Below, in pieces: positions 10,030 through 20,926 of a DNA stretch of 64,000 bases. The stretch's first letter is position 1. Each line of letters starts with the position of its first letter. This DNA comes from Sepioteuthis lessoniana (Eukaryota; Mollusca; Cephalopoda; Myopsida; Loliginidae): the NCBI GenBank assembly GCA_963585895.1, contig OY757921.1, positions 82,326,732 to 82,390,731 of the forward strand, in the 5' to 3' direction. Below the pieces are notes generated by a model. That model did no database searches. It saw only the letters and a list, made by a program, of their open reading frames with translations, and was not told where the DNA came from. The translations under genes were made by a program, and so were the position numbers.

Positions 10030-10391
10030 CATCACTTAACTTAGGGCTTAACATACTGGAGCGTAACATCATAGTAAGCAAGCTCAAACTCCAGTTGCAT
10101 TATGTTCCCTTTCAGACAAATACACTTGGTAGAGGTATGAACTAACTTATCCCCCCACATCAGCTATGGGTTAAATAGTACCACTGCTGTTCTTCTAAAA
10201 GAATCTTGGTGGGGTGCTTTATTATTTTGGCTGTTTACCAAACTAAGCTTAGCTCGGTGAATTTCTACTTCCATTTTTAAAAGTGATCTATTTTCCTTAT
10301 TCTATGTATTTTTTTCATAAGTAAAACATTTCATTGGTTTTTATTTCAGCATTTATTCATTTGGCATTAAATAACTCAAGAAGGTTGATAT
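10030..10391 (+). mobile_element. SINE-A copy interrupted by two insertions
   Basis: Head and core (CATCATAGTAAGCAAGCTCA, CTATGGGTTAAATAGTACCA) run to about 10210. The 140-bp arm follows, then the tail resumes at TTTGGCATTAAATAACTC. A SINE-B sits in the stem-loop, and the end ATTAAACAAATAAACCAAAC is found at 10698-10728. Confidence 0.75.
10211..10350 (-). repeat. Right arm of the 140-bp inverted repeat pair
   Basis: Reverse complement of 9251-9390. It lies inside a SINE-A between TCTTCTAAAAGAATC and TTTGGCATTAAATAAC, so it behaves as an independently inserted repeat and not as part of the SINE. Confidence 0.7.
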
Positions 10392-10682
10392 CATATTTAC
10401 CAACCCCTCCACTCGGGCAGGATATGACACAAGGTCAATTTTTAAGTGGAGTTTAACAGGTTTGAATTCAGAGTTTTCCTTCTCTTAGACTAGTTGCCTC
10501 ACCAAGGCTGAAGAACCTAATCTGTCCTACTATTTACCCATAGCTGGAGGGAGAATAATTGGATTCATACCTTTCCCAAGGGTATTAGTGCTATGTGAAA
10601 TGCAATCAGTCTTGTCCAGGATTTGAACTCGTATCGTCGTGTCCAATTCCTACGACGATAACCATTACACCACGGGCACCTC
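10392..10682 (-). mobile_element. SINE-B full copy with 15-bp target duplication
   Basis: A perfect duplication CAAGAAGGTTGATAT lies at 10377-10391 and 10683-10697. The plus strand runs from tail (CAACCCCTCCACTCGGGCAGG region) through core (CCCATAGCTGGAGGGAG; ACCTTTCCCAAGGGTATTAG) to box B complement (GGATTTGAACTCG) and box A complement (ATAACCATTACACCACGGGC). The target is the stem-loop of a SINE-A. Confidence 0.92.
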
Positions 10683-10761
10683 CAAGAAGGTTGATATGAA
10701 ATTAAACAAATAAACCAAACTAAACTGCCATTTAATTATATTTTACAATTCAAAACTTTTT

Positions 10762-11003
10762 TAGCTAAGTGTTTGCCAATGGTCAAGGAGAACTGGGTTC
10801 AGTCCCAGGTTGTGTCATATCAAAGACTTTAAAAATGGTACTTGATATCTCCTTGCTTAACATTCAGCAAAATAAGGTACATATCAAAGGGTAAAGTGGA
10901 GCAATCCAGGGAAAGGAGTAGTGCCCTCCCCTACAGCTCAGTGTAGTAGCTATTGGAAATGGAGCCTTCTGGTCGCCCTTGACTACGGTTGACAACTTTA
11001 TTT
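10762..11003 (+). mobile_element. SINE-C copy
   Basis: Box A is degraded (TTAGCTAAGTGTTTGCC). Box B GGTTCAGTCCCAGG, the body TACTTGATATCTCCTTGC, and the tail CTACGGTTGACAACTTTATT are clear. Confidence 0.85.
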
Positions 11004-11009
11004 ATTATT

Positions 11010-12600
11010 CTTATAATTATTGACATGCAACAGTCTTGTAATACCATGGATCTGCACTCAGATCTTGGCACAAGCCTGGGCAAAGATGTATGGAAGATCA
11101 GCAGTTGCCCATGCAGCTGATCTCTTTTTTCCTTGACACGAATGTTATCTAAGGAAAGGGCAATGGACAATACAACTTGGTATCAAATGTTGTTTTGAGA
11201 AATGCCAGAACTAAATTGACAACAACATCTGAGGGTGTCTCCATCCTGGTTTTGAATACTATGTTTTCCTTTTCTTTTCACTGATGTTCAGTTGAAATTA
11301 CACAATTCCAAATGGCTACACTGACAAACAAAAAAATAGCACTACTTTGATTTGAAGAATTCCAGCTAATGCTTTGAAAGAAACTGCAAATCTAACTCCT
11401 GTGCTAGGCCTGAATGTATACAATGACTTTCTTCTGTAAGTTATTACTTCATAAAGACATAATTATTTATTTACCCATCAGACACAAAATAATCATTGCT
11501 AAGATGGCCATTTTGTGTGTATCAGGTTTCTTGACCAAAATCTATTTTAAGTAATTTACCTACTCAGCCAGAATAATTAAAGTGTTTGAAATGCACAAAA
11601 TTAAGTTTCTATTTGGATATTCATTATATATTTGGAGGAAAAATAAAATAAAAAATTTACTGAGTCTTAGCCAAAATAAGTATTTATAGATGAGAAAAAT
11701 ATACTGGTTATTGAAAATGACTCATTAGATTCTACTAATGTAGCAATGAACTTTATACATCTGCATAATTATCAGAATTCAGCCAGAAAATCTATTTTCC
11801 TTGTTATTCAGTCTTAGATTAAAGAGTAGCATCTATTATCTCCTTCAGCTATATTCTGGTCTTCAAATAGAACATGGTAAAATAAAGATGAAGTGAGCTT
11901 GCTCCTGTGGATTCCGACATTGCTGCAGCAGCGACTTCCCCATTGAACCAAATAAAGAGAGTCAGAGTAGTATGATGCTGGCGTGACTAGTTGTGAGAAT
12001 AAAACTATTTTTGGTTCCCACCTGTGCATATGGGATTCTCATTAAACTGCCCCTGAGGAGATATGGTTAAATAATGAAAAGCTACTTTCCTTTGTTTTGA
12101 CAAAAAAACAAAGCTGAAGTAAACTTGAACTATCAGAAAACTACAATATTCCAATATGTAATATAATTGGAGTTATCTTGCTGACACTTGCTTCAGGAAA
12201 AGACATAATAGCTGTTGATCATCACTTCTATTTGGGTGATGAAAGAAGTTGAGAAACATGCATTTATCATTTGGTTTCTATGTCTATTGAAGTTTTAATT
12301 TGATAAAGACAATCTATTCGGTGGATTTCTAACCATCATTCACAGGGAGGAGAAAAGACTTTTCATCTGAATTTCTGTTGAAGCAATTTCAAAGGGGCAT
12401 CTAGAATGTTAAAACCTTCAAAAACAAATCTGACTTTGTCTATCACTCTTAAAACCCCAAGTAACTCAACTAAAAACTTCTTTTTCCTCTTTCTGTTCAT
12501 GTGACTTCCTTCAGCTAACACATTTTCTACAGTTTCTCAGGTTTACTTGAGCTAAATTATCTTACTTATCATTTGAATTAGATTTCCACACATTCAGATA
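11010..12600. other. Longest repeat-poor stretch in the left half, no gene seen
   Basis: About 1.6 kb of mostly unique AT-rich DNA. Minus-strand frames near 11814-12029 have no recognisable domain. No repeat family was identified. Confidence 0.45.
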
Positions 12601-12607
12601 CAAAAAG

Positions 12608-12828
12608 AAGTCTCTGTGGTATAATGGCTAACATACTGGACTACGATATCAGAGTAAGTGATTTCAAGCTCCAGTCATGCTATAACATTCACTTTTGGAC
12701 AAATACTCTTAGGAAAGGTATGTACCCCCTTATCCCCTAAGCTGTGGGTTAAATAGTACAATTACTGTTTTTTTACAAGGATGGTTTTGGCATTAAAAAC
12801 CCATGAAGGTTGATATACCATTATTGTC
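12608..12828 (+). mobile_element. SINE-A copy
   Basis: Box A-like CTGTGGTATAATGGCTAACA, core TGGACAAATACTCTTAGGAA and TGTGGGTTAAATAGTACAAT, then the stem-loop tail TTGGCATTAAAAACCCATGA with GGTTGATATACCATTA are in order. Box B is decayed and the AACC end is lost. Confidence 0.85.
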
Positions 12829-13026
12829 AGTATGATTATCATTAACATAGGCTATTTAGCCAAAGATTATAAAAATACTTTCCTGAGAATCAGATCAGAA
12901 CTTCTGTCGAGGATTTTCAAGAGCAATACTGTATGGTGTGCCAATATCACAAAAAATGCTGAACTTCTCAAGCTGAGTTACAGAATTGTATTGTAATATA
13001 ATTGGTTGATTTTGCTTTGCAGAAAT

Positions 13027-13200
13027 GTTTAATGACATTCTGGTTACTAATAATTGTTTAATGACATTCTGGTTACCATTAAATGTTTAATGACATTTTG
13101 GTCACCAATAAATGATTAATGACATTCTGGTTACTAATAATTGTTTAATGACATTCTGGTTACCAATAAATGATTAATGACATTCTGGTTACCAATAAAT
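13027..13200. repeat. 29-bp minisatellite, six units
   Basis: Six 29-bp units of the form GTTTAATGACATTCTGGTTA plus CCAATAAAT. Alternating GTTTAATG and GATTAATG starts and ACTAATAATT/ACCAATAAAT ends give a mild higher-order pattern. Confidence 0.9.
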
Positions 13201-13209
13201 CTTTGCTTC

Positions 13210-13790
13210 ACAACATGCAAGTTATTTTTTTTGTTTGTTTCTTTTCTACAGTTTTGCTTATGTTCAGCCTGTTTAATATTCTAGCACTCCCATAAGTTTT
13301 ACATCGATGTTTTTCTTCTCAAGATTAGCTTTCATAATTAAGTAGTAAAGAGGATCACCATGAAAAATTAAGCACGGAACAGAAAAAAGCTATATTACTG
13401 ACATCTTGAATCAAGCATTGCTTTGCGTTTTGTTGATGCAAGCCATTCACAAAGAAAAGCATTTTTAGTTTTGTGTACTTACAAGGAAGTTGTAACATTT
13501 GTGCCGACAATACTTGGTGCACTGATAACGTTCCATGGTCACAAGAGTTAGGGCTATGATTCTTTAGAAGTAATCTGTTTTTAAGTTTAGATAAGGCAAA
13601 AGAAGTCAGACAATAAATAAACAAGGCATTTACTTATTTTTATATTGATATTTCTATTGGGAATATTGTCCAACAGAAAAAGAAATTGTCTCACAGGAAA
13701 AAAAAAATCATAATAGAGCTATGTCAACATATTCATAGGTAAAGCATCGACTATTACTGACAGGTTATGGAACATACAGAAATCTGATCA
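13210..13790. other. No gene seen
   Basis: AT-rich. A minus-strand frame at 13355-13624 lacks any recognisable domain. Confidence 0.45.
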
Positions 13791-13795
13791 CTTTG

Positions 13796-14215
13796 ATGGA
13801 ATAAAATAGAAATTCCTCCAAGCTGTAACTTGTCAGTACTATTGTATGGTCAAAACCCTTGGAGAAAAAGATAGATGGGAACTACATAAGGATGCTCCAT
13901 GCTGTTTTGAATAAATCCTGGAAATAGTACCCAACAAAACAGTAACTGTATGGACATTTACCTCCCATCTCACAAACCATTCAAGAAAGGCAGGCAAAAC
14001 ATGCTGGGTACTACTGGTAAATAAGTAAGGGTGAACTCATAAGCAGCATTCTCCTTTGAACTTCTAAACATGAACATGCTAATTTTGGCTGAGCAGCAAA
14101 AATTCACATTTATCAGCTCTGAGCACACTGGATGCCGTCTTGACAACCTACCAAGTGTGATGATGGACAAGCATGGATGGCAAGACTCAAAGTAATCTAT
14201 GCTGTATACACACTT
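13796..14215 (+). mobile_element. Divergent RTE LINE 3' fragment
   Basis: GATGGGAACTACATAAGGAT and ATGCTCCATGCTGTTTTGAA correspond to the LDGNYTRMLRAVL region of the intact RTE. TTACCTCCCATCTCACAAAC corresponds to the HLPPIT region. The end ATCTATGCTGT belongs to the terminal RDIRA region. Stops and indels are frequent. Copies at 28060, 46985 and 56270 belong to the same older subfamily. Confidence 0.7.
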
Positions 14216-14890
14216 TCATAATGATTTGTTCTCTTGGTTAATCAACTTTGATTAATTAAAAATATACCATTGATACATAAGATAATATGCATCTTTTAAA
14301 TAATTAACTAAGGGAAATGTTTATTAGAGAATTAATTAGTATAGTGAGTGTCTAATCGTTATGTCCTTGTGCCTGACTAAAGTTAATAATCATCGATTAT
14401 ATGGCTGTAAAATACAAATTAAGATGTAAGATGGAAGTCTGAACAGAACCTAATTGATATATCTAAATATTTTTTATATACTAGAAATAAAATTATGTTA
14501 ATTTTGATTGGAAATGATGATTTCAATAAAACTGTATATTTTATATTTTTTTTAAAATAAACGTAGTACATTTGGATCTGAGGCAGAAATACTGATAAAG
14601 GAGATTTTCATCCTTGGTAGAGTGCACAGATACTTCACTGATCTGAGAAAGAAGTGTTGATTAATATATAAATAATCCTATCATTTTTTTCCCACATGAA
14701 TACAAACAATTTTTTTTTACATTCCTTTTGATATTCAAAGAGTAAAAGAGTACATATTCAGGCTACATATTTAACCTGGAAAAAGAGAAGAAATACCTTT
14801 TAAATTTTTATCATTTATGTAACATAACCAAATTAGAGTATTACATTTAAAATTTCTTCATGAAGATTTTAATTTGCCAAACAAAACATG
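14216..14890. other. No gene seen
   Basis: AT-rich, with no recognised feature. Confidence 0.45.
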
Positions 14891-14897
14891 ATACAAG

Positions 14898-15088
14898 GAT
14901 AGGTTGAAAAGTTCATATGATGACATCATATCTGTTGTTGTCGACTTTTTACTATTGGAATCCAAGTACTGCATCACTGATGTAAGAGGTGAGTGGACTG
15001 AAAGAGGAACTATGTTGAAACATAACCTTTATTTAATTACATCCCATAACAGTATCTTGCTCAACCTATCCACTTTTCAGCTGACCTT
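14898..15088. mobile_element. Possible mariner-derived MITE
   Basis: The left end GGATAGGTTGAAAAGTTCAT and the right end CCACTTTTCAGCTGACCTTC look like decayed inverted ends of the mariner type (…GAAAAGTT…). The match is weak and no target duplication was established. Confidence 0.3.
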
Positions 15089-15130
15089 CATATATTTTAA
15101 CAAGGATGTTATTCTGCAAATATTTAGTTT

Positions 15131-15598
15131 GGTTGTTTGGGTTTCATGGCATATCAACCTTTGTAGGTTATTTAATGCCAAATCCATTTTTATACAAATA
15201 CTCAGTACTATTTCAAACAATTCAGTTTAGCATGAGTACACAGCTTAATTGTCAAAAATATTTCTATTTCAAGCTATTCAGTTTAGTCAAACAATTCAGT
15301 TTTGTATAAGTATAATTTTTGTCCACACACAGTTAAATATCAAAACAGTTATATTTCAAACAATTCAGTTTAGCCTAAGTACGCAGTTTAGTTCTATTTG
15401 ACCCATAGATAGGACCCTATCAGGTGCTACCACTCCGGGCCAGAGTAGACCTGGAAGCGATTCCCCAAAAATCCAGCATCACAGGAACCTCACCATCAGA
15501 TTGTTTAGTGTCATATCCAGGACACTTGTTGCAGAGAGGGTTTTACTCTCTGCAGAGATGCAGTTGGTGTATTCTACAGCCCCAGCCGAGTGGGCAAT
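15131..15598 (-). mobile_element. Retroposon D, 468 bp, 15-bp target duplication
   Basis: A perfect duplication GCAAATATTTAGTTT lies at 15116-15130 and 15599-15613. It is the shortest complete D copy: stem-loop tail, few AATTCAGTTTAG units, the conserved block (CATAGATAGGACCCTATCAG) and the 5' end at GAGTGGGCAAT. The block near 15424-15500 is itself internally shortened. Confidence 0.92.
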
Positions 15599-15639
15599 GC
15601 AAATATTTAGTTTTCACATATACATGAACATTTTGCAAA

Positions 15640-16730
15640 CAACAATAGCCACAAATTAAAATTATCTTTTGTTTTCTTTCCTCTGAAATGCTTAATCTTA
15701 TGCAAATTATTTCTATCTGTAGTAATGGAAATAACTTCCTGGTGAGGAAATCAGCAAGAGTCTCCCTCACCCTATCCTGTCACTCATTGCAAAAGGAGAT
15801 ATGTTGATACACAGAGAAATTAAATTTAAATTTATCTATTTTAAACAACTTCTTTTACACTCTTAATGTTTGGTACAAAGAAAGTTTTGCTTTTAAATTT
15901 AATCAAAATGTCAAAATATGCACAGAAAAAAAGTTCGTTAAAAAGAAAACTTAGAGTGATATTCTGTCTTACATTACAATACTTGTTTATTTGTTTTGTT
16001 TTTAAGTTTATACTAAAAGAATTTAAAAAAAAAACAACAGAAAAAGAAAATATCTGTCCATTCCCTCAAGCAGAAGAAAATTTTTCTAACAACTGAAGAA
16101 TCAACACATTTTTTTTTAGTCATTCAATTACCAACTTATTCATGGAGAGGATCTTAGTTTTGAATTTTTGCCATCCTTCATCTTATTTAGATAGTCAAAT
16201 GAATAAAAAACTACACAAACATACACAGTGAGAGTTAAGTAGAAATTCACATTATTGTTTTTATAAATACAATATCATTCATAAATAAGTAAACTCCTGA
16301 CAATTTTTTTCTCCAGTGGATTATTATATAATCAAAATAGATATTATTAGACATCATTTACGACCAAACTCTACAGTACTGAAACTATAAATATAAATAT
16401 GTCATGATCTAAAAATAAGTCCACTGCATATATATTTATACAATTCTATTTTGTTTAGAATTTCCATGCAGTAGAATTCATTCATAAATAATACCATTTT
16501 GATTGTCTGTTCCACTAGAAATGATAAAATCCTGGTATCTTTAGTTTTGAAGAAAATTAACTTTTTATCAAAGGAAAAAAAAATTGATAGGAAGAATGGA
16601 AGGAAGCATTTATGGGTGATACTGTAAATAGAAATGCATACCTTTTTTTATAAGAATTCTATCATATAAGTTTAATATATAAGTGATATTATGAACAAAC
16701 AGAAAGAAATATATTCTTATTTATATGTCT
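15640..16730. other. No gene seen
   Basis: About 1.1 kb of AT-rich DNA. A Lys/Phe-rich plus-strand frame at 15866-16096 shows no known domain and is probably chance. Confidence 0.45.
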
Positions 16731-16737
16731 TTTTCTG

Positions 16738-16835
16738 GTTTGGTTTAGTTTATTTGTTTAATGGCATATCAACCTCTTTTGAGTTATTTAATTCCAAAAT
16801 TTGATAAAAATAATTTGCACACTGTTATACAGTTA
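16738..16835 (-). mobile_element. Stem-loop tail of a D-like element
   Basis: TTTAATGGCATATCAACCTC and GAGTTATTTAATTCC give the stem-loop. The following ATAATTTGCACACTGTTATA matches a variant D copy around 36600. The body is replaced by a local tandem repeat. Confidence 0.6.
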
Positions 16836-16839
16836 CAAG

Positions 16840-17033
16840 TTTTCCCATTTTATGATAATGATTTATTCATTAGATAGTTTTAAGTAACTATTAATAATAT
16901 AATAATTTAATAATTATACAATTTCAAGTAAATATTCCTATTTAATAATTGATAATTTATTTATTATATAGTTTCAAGAAACTATTTCTATTTAATAATA
17001 ATGATTTAATCATCATATAGTTTCAAGTTGGTT
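16840..17033. repeat. Imperfect AT-rich tandem repeat
   Basis: About three units of 60-70 bp share TATAGTTTCAAG and TATTTAATAAT motifs. It lies between two D-type tails. Confidence 0.65.
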
Positions 17034-17671
17034 AGTTGGTTGGGTTTTATGGCATATCAACCTTTGTAGGTTATTTAACGCCAAATCTATTTTTATGCAA
17101 ATAATCAGTTCTATTTCAAGCAATTCAGTTTAGTATGAGTACACAGTTTAATTGTCAAAAACATTTCTATTTCAAACTATTCAGTTTATTCAAATAGTTC
17201 TAGTTCAGCTGATTCAGTTTAGTATAAGTACAGATTTTCTTTACATTCAGTCAAGTATCAAAACAGTTCTATATATAACAATTCAGTTTAGTGTAAGTAG
17301 AGTTTCAATATCAAAAACAGTTCCATTTCAAACAATAGTTGAGTACACAGTTTAATTGTCAAAAACATTTCTATTTCAAGCTATTCAGTTTAGCCAAACA
17401 GTTCTAATTCCAACAATTCAGTTTAGCATAAGTATGCAGTTTAGTTCTATTTAACACATAGATAGGGCCCTATCAGGTGCTACCTTTCCGGGCCAGAGTA
17501 GACCTGAGAGCAATGGCAATGAAGAGGTGCTCCACATTTCCCAAAGCCCCAGCATCACTGTGAACTCACCATCAGATTGTTTAATGTCATATCCTGGATG
17601 TTTGGGGGGGGGTCTTAATCCTCTACAGAGGGACAGTTGGTATATTCTACAACCCTAGCTGACTGGGCAAC
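17034..17671 (-). mobile_element. Retroposon D, near full length
   Basis: Tail GTTGGTTGGGTTTTATGGC, the stem-loop, at least five AATTCAGTTTAG-type units, GATAGGGCCCTATC, and the 5' end at CTGACTGGGCAAC are present. No clear target duplication was found. Confidence 0.85.
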
Positions 17672-17862
17672 TTTAACCTTGGTATGGCAAGGAAAAAAAG
17701 GAGGAAAACTAAATTTAAATCAGTTGTACGTCACGAAAATACAAATGACCTTATGTCAGATCAGATAATCAGAAACTGAAAAAAAAAATCTTGTAAGAAA
17801 TAGATATTGTAAACTGGTCAATAAATAACAAAGAGAGAATAAATATCCAAAGTTAAATGTTG

Positions 17863-18075
17863 GTTTGATTTCTTTAATTGTATATCAACCTTTGTCAGTC
17901 ATCCTTATAGAAAAATAATAGCAGTACTATTAAACTCATAGCTGGTAGTATAATGTGGTTCATACTTTTTCCAAGGACATTAGTCCAAAAGTGATCATAA
18001 TAGGGTAACTGGAGTTCAAACTCATTAAGATGTCACGGTCCAGCATGTTAGCCACTATGCCATGGGGACTCCCTC
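17863..18075 (-). mobile_element. SINE-A copy
   Basis: Tail with a partly deleted stem-loop (TATATCAACCTTTGTCAGTC), the core, box B complement GGAGTTCAAACTC, and a well-kept head complement (CAGCATGTTAGCCACTATGC). Confidence 0.85.
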
Positions 18076-18455
18076 TCCAATGTTAAAGTTAGTCCTAACA
18101 TTTGTAAGGAATTTAAAAGAAGAAAAAAGAGATTAAATTCATTTCAAAGTAATGTACAAACTGCCTTTCAATATTGGGTTGATGTTGTTCCTCTACTTGA
18201 CACCACCTCCCCCAGGCCTGAGCCAATCAGTACAAACAGCAGACCATGTAAGAGTCAAGTGAAGGATTAAATGTTTCTGGTTTAAGCACTTGCTACATGG
18301 CTCAACTCTTGCAAATCTAATCCTCAAATCAATAACTTCTTTATTGAATTTCAGAATATCAACAGTTCAACAAGAAAATGGAAAGCTACCTTTAAAAATT
18401 TTCATTTCCTGTAGTAAAAATGGTATATTACATTTCATAAAACTGTTTTCCAAGA

Positions 18456-18690
18456 GAGAGGCATGATGGTTAAAGAGCTGAACTACAGCCACCAAGTAAG
18501 TAAGTTCAAACTTGGATAGTGCTATTACTTTAACTTTCGGACAAACACTCTTGGAAAAGATATGAACTCCCTTTATCCTCCCAGCTATGGGTTAAATAGT
18601 AACCCAGCGGTTCATCAACAAGGATTGCTTTGACATTAAATAACCCACAAATGTTGCTATACCTTTAAACAAAGAAACCAAACCAAAACT
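18456..18690 (+). mobile_element. SINE-A copy
   Basis: Box A-like GGCATGATGGTTAAAGAGC, core ACAAACACTCTTGGAAAAGA, stem-loop tail TTGACATTAAATAACCCACA, and the end AAACAAAGAAACCAAACC. Opposite in orientation to the copy 380 bp upstream. Confidence 0.85.
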
Positions 18691-18727
18691 AACAGCTTCC
18701 CAATATAATCCTGGTATAAGTTTATTT

Positions 18728-18900
18728 TACATATATACATATACATATTTGAACAAATTATTGATGGTTAAAAACTTATTAATAGACATAAAGACATATA
18801 CATATATATGTACACACCTGTGCATACATATACATACATACACACCCATGCATACATATACATATATACATACACACCCATGCATACATACATACACTAT
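18728..18900. repeat. TACA/CATA-rich compound microsatellite
   Basis: Repeats of CATATACATA and ACACACCCATGCATACATA form two to three ~33-bp higher units near 18815-18895. Confidence 0.8.
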
Positions 18901-19099
18901 ACAGCACTAGGTATATATGATGGCTGTCCTCTTGGTTTTGAGCATGACCACCTCCTTTGTCTCATGTCTTCCCCCCTCCCTTACTCCCCTCCCTTAAATT
19001 CTATGTGTTCGTAGGTGACTCTTCAACTAGGTATATACATACATATATACAGCACTAGATTTAATGATGTGAAATTATGAATTTGTGGAATAATTTTTG

Positions 19100-19262
19100 G
19101 AGCCACCATGATCATCAAGGCCTGCAGATAGTATGGATTCTCTGGACTCTCTCTTGTGATCCATCCCAATTGGCTATTGCTCTTGGTAGGTCCTTAGTGT
19201 TATTCAAAGGAATGGTATGCTTACCAGTGCTGGTATACTAGTCATTGACTGCCAGTATGTGG
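19100..19262 (-). mobile_element. Possible divergent RTE 3' fragment
   Basis: CATGATCATCAAGGCCTGCA, TCTCTCTTGTGATCCATC and CTTGGTAGGTCCTTAG resemble, in complement, the terminal part of the older RTE subfamily (…AGGACCTACCAAG…GATGATCATG). Weak by eye. Confidence 0.35.
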
Positions 19263-19448
19263 TGACTTTCCAGTTTCACATTATCAAAATATATATAATA
19301 TAAAAAGGAAAATGCATAAAATCATTCTGTATTGTTTGATATTATTCTTTTCACATGCAGCAATAAAATACAGAGAGAAATACTTTGAACTTGATCGAGA
19401 GTAAAAGCTATGCACAAACCTATTTTCTATTGCTATGTTGTACCAGTC

Positions 19449-20013
19449 AGTTTGGTTTGGGGTTTTTTATGGCATATCAACCTTTGTAGGTTATTTAATG
19501 CCAAATCCATTTTTATGTAAATAATCTGTTCTATTCAAAACAATTCAGTTTAGTATAAGTACACAGTTTAATTGTCAAAAACATTTCTATTTCAAACTAT
19601 TCAAATAGTTATATGTATCAATTCAGTTAAGTGTAAATACAGTTTTAATTTTGAAAAACAGTTCTATTTTAAATAATTCAGTTAAACATAAGCACACAGT
19701 TTAAATGTAAGTACGGTTTAATTGTAAAAAACATTTTTATTTCAAGCTATTCAGTTGAATCAAACAATTCAGTTCAGCATAAGTATGTTGTTAGTTCTAT
19801 TTAATCCATAGATAGGGCCCTATCAGGTGCTACCACTCCGGGCCAGAGTAGACCTGAGAGCAATGGCAATGAAGGGGTACTCCACATTCTCCAAAGCTCC
19901 AGCATTACTGGAACCTCACCATCAGATTGTTTAGTGTCATATCCAGGGCACTTGTTGGGGGGTGGGGTCCTACCCCTCTGCAGAGAAGCAGTCGGTGTAT
20001 TCTACAGCCCCAA
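19449..20013 (-). mobile_element. Retroposon D, 5'-truncated, target duplication
   Basis: A 9-bp duplication GTACCAGTC lies at 19440-19448 and 20014-20022. Tail stem-loop, AATTCAGTTTAG units, GATAGGGCCCTATC and the TCTGCAGAGAAGCAGTCGG block are present. It stops at CTACAGCCCCAA, short of the full 5' end. Confidence 0.88.
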
Positions 20014-20069
20014 GTACCAGTCTGTAATACATTAAAAATATCCTGCCAGTACACTACATCAGCTAGTTT

Positions 20070-20330
20070 AAAAAGCACTGCTCTAAATGGCATCCAGTGT
20101 GTGTACAGAGCAGATGAATGTAAGTTTTTACAGGTGAGCCAACATTGGTTTGTCCATGTGTAGGAATCCATTAGAGAATACTGCTTATAAGTTTGTCCTT
20201 AGTACTCAGTATGTCCTATTCTTCTTACTAGATGGTTTGTTTGATGGTAGTTATGTAGCTACACAGCTGCTGTTTTGTAGGGTGCTGCTTCTAAGATGTA
20301 CAAATTGCTTCTAGTCCTAATCATGTTTTA
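20070..20330 (-). mobile_element. Divergent RTE 3' fragment
   Basis: The complement carries the older-subfamily region encoding the GHLPPIT-to-CEDTGCHLE stretch, seen as GGCATCCAGTGTGTGTACAG and AGCTGCTGTTTTGTAGGGTG. The terminal ATG tail is missing. Confidence 0.6.
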
Positions 20331-20429
20331 ATTTCAAACTTACAAACTTATAACTCACATATAAGTCAATGTTTTCCTTTTTTCTCAAAAAGATCTTCAA
20401 ACTTCATCAGTATATATAGTGGAGGTGCA

Positions 20430-20696
20430 ACTGTTATTGTCATAGAAAATGGACTTGGTGACTCGAATTCAAATACTGATCAAAGCTGTTTGCATTTCAA
20501 AAAGTCCTGACATTCTTGAGAAAAGTATGAATTCAACTATGTTTCCCTAGCAGTGAGTAAATAGTAGAACAAACTGGGCACTTTGACCAAGTTATGGCAA
20601 TCTGTTTAGGAAAAGGTAAACTGAATTCAAACCAATTGTACTAAATAAAAACTGTTCTGATGTTACATCCTGCTCAATGAAAAGGGGTTAAGTAAG

Positions 20697-20699
<3 letters not shown>
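20430..20699 (+). mobile_element. SINE-B copy, decayed
   Basis: Head ACTGTTATTGTCATAGAAAA, box B relic ATTCAAATACTGATC, core, GGCAATCTGTTTAGGAAAAG, and the 3' end AAGGGGTTAAGTAAGTAAA lead straight into (TA)n. Confidence 0.75.

Positions 20700-20735
<36 letters not shown>
20699..20735. repeat. (TA)n at a SINE-B 3' end
   Basis: TA dinucleotides start where the SINE-B GTAAATA terminus ends. Confidence 0.9.
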
Positions 20736-20738
<3 letters not shown>

Positions 20739-20880
20739 TGCATGTGTATGTTTGTGCATTGCTGTAGGTAAAGTTATATATCAGTATGGTTAATAAAATT
20801 TAGTTCAGAATTGAGAATAAGCTTGATAGTTTTATTTCATTCTGAATCATACCTAATTAACAAAATAATGAATTAAAGAT

Positions 20881-20926
20881 AAAATGAAAACAAAAAACAA
20901 AACAAAACAAAAACAAAACAGAAAAG
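20881..20926. repeat. A-rich (AAAAC)n tract
   Basis: Repeats of AAAAC/AAAACA on the plus strand. It could be a decayed retroposon end but no body was recognised. Confidence 0.7.

Noticed and set aside
13027..13200. CRISPR-like 29-bp repeats
   Set aside because: The 29-bp units are directly adjacent with no spacers, so this is a minisatellite.
15866..16096. Lys/Phe-rich 76-residue plus-strand frame
   Set aside because: AT-rich chance frame without domain or homologous copy.
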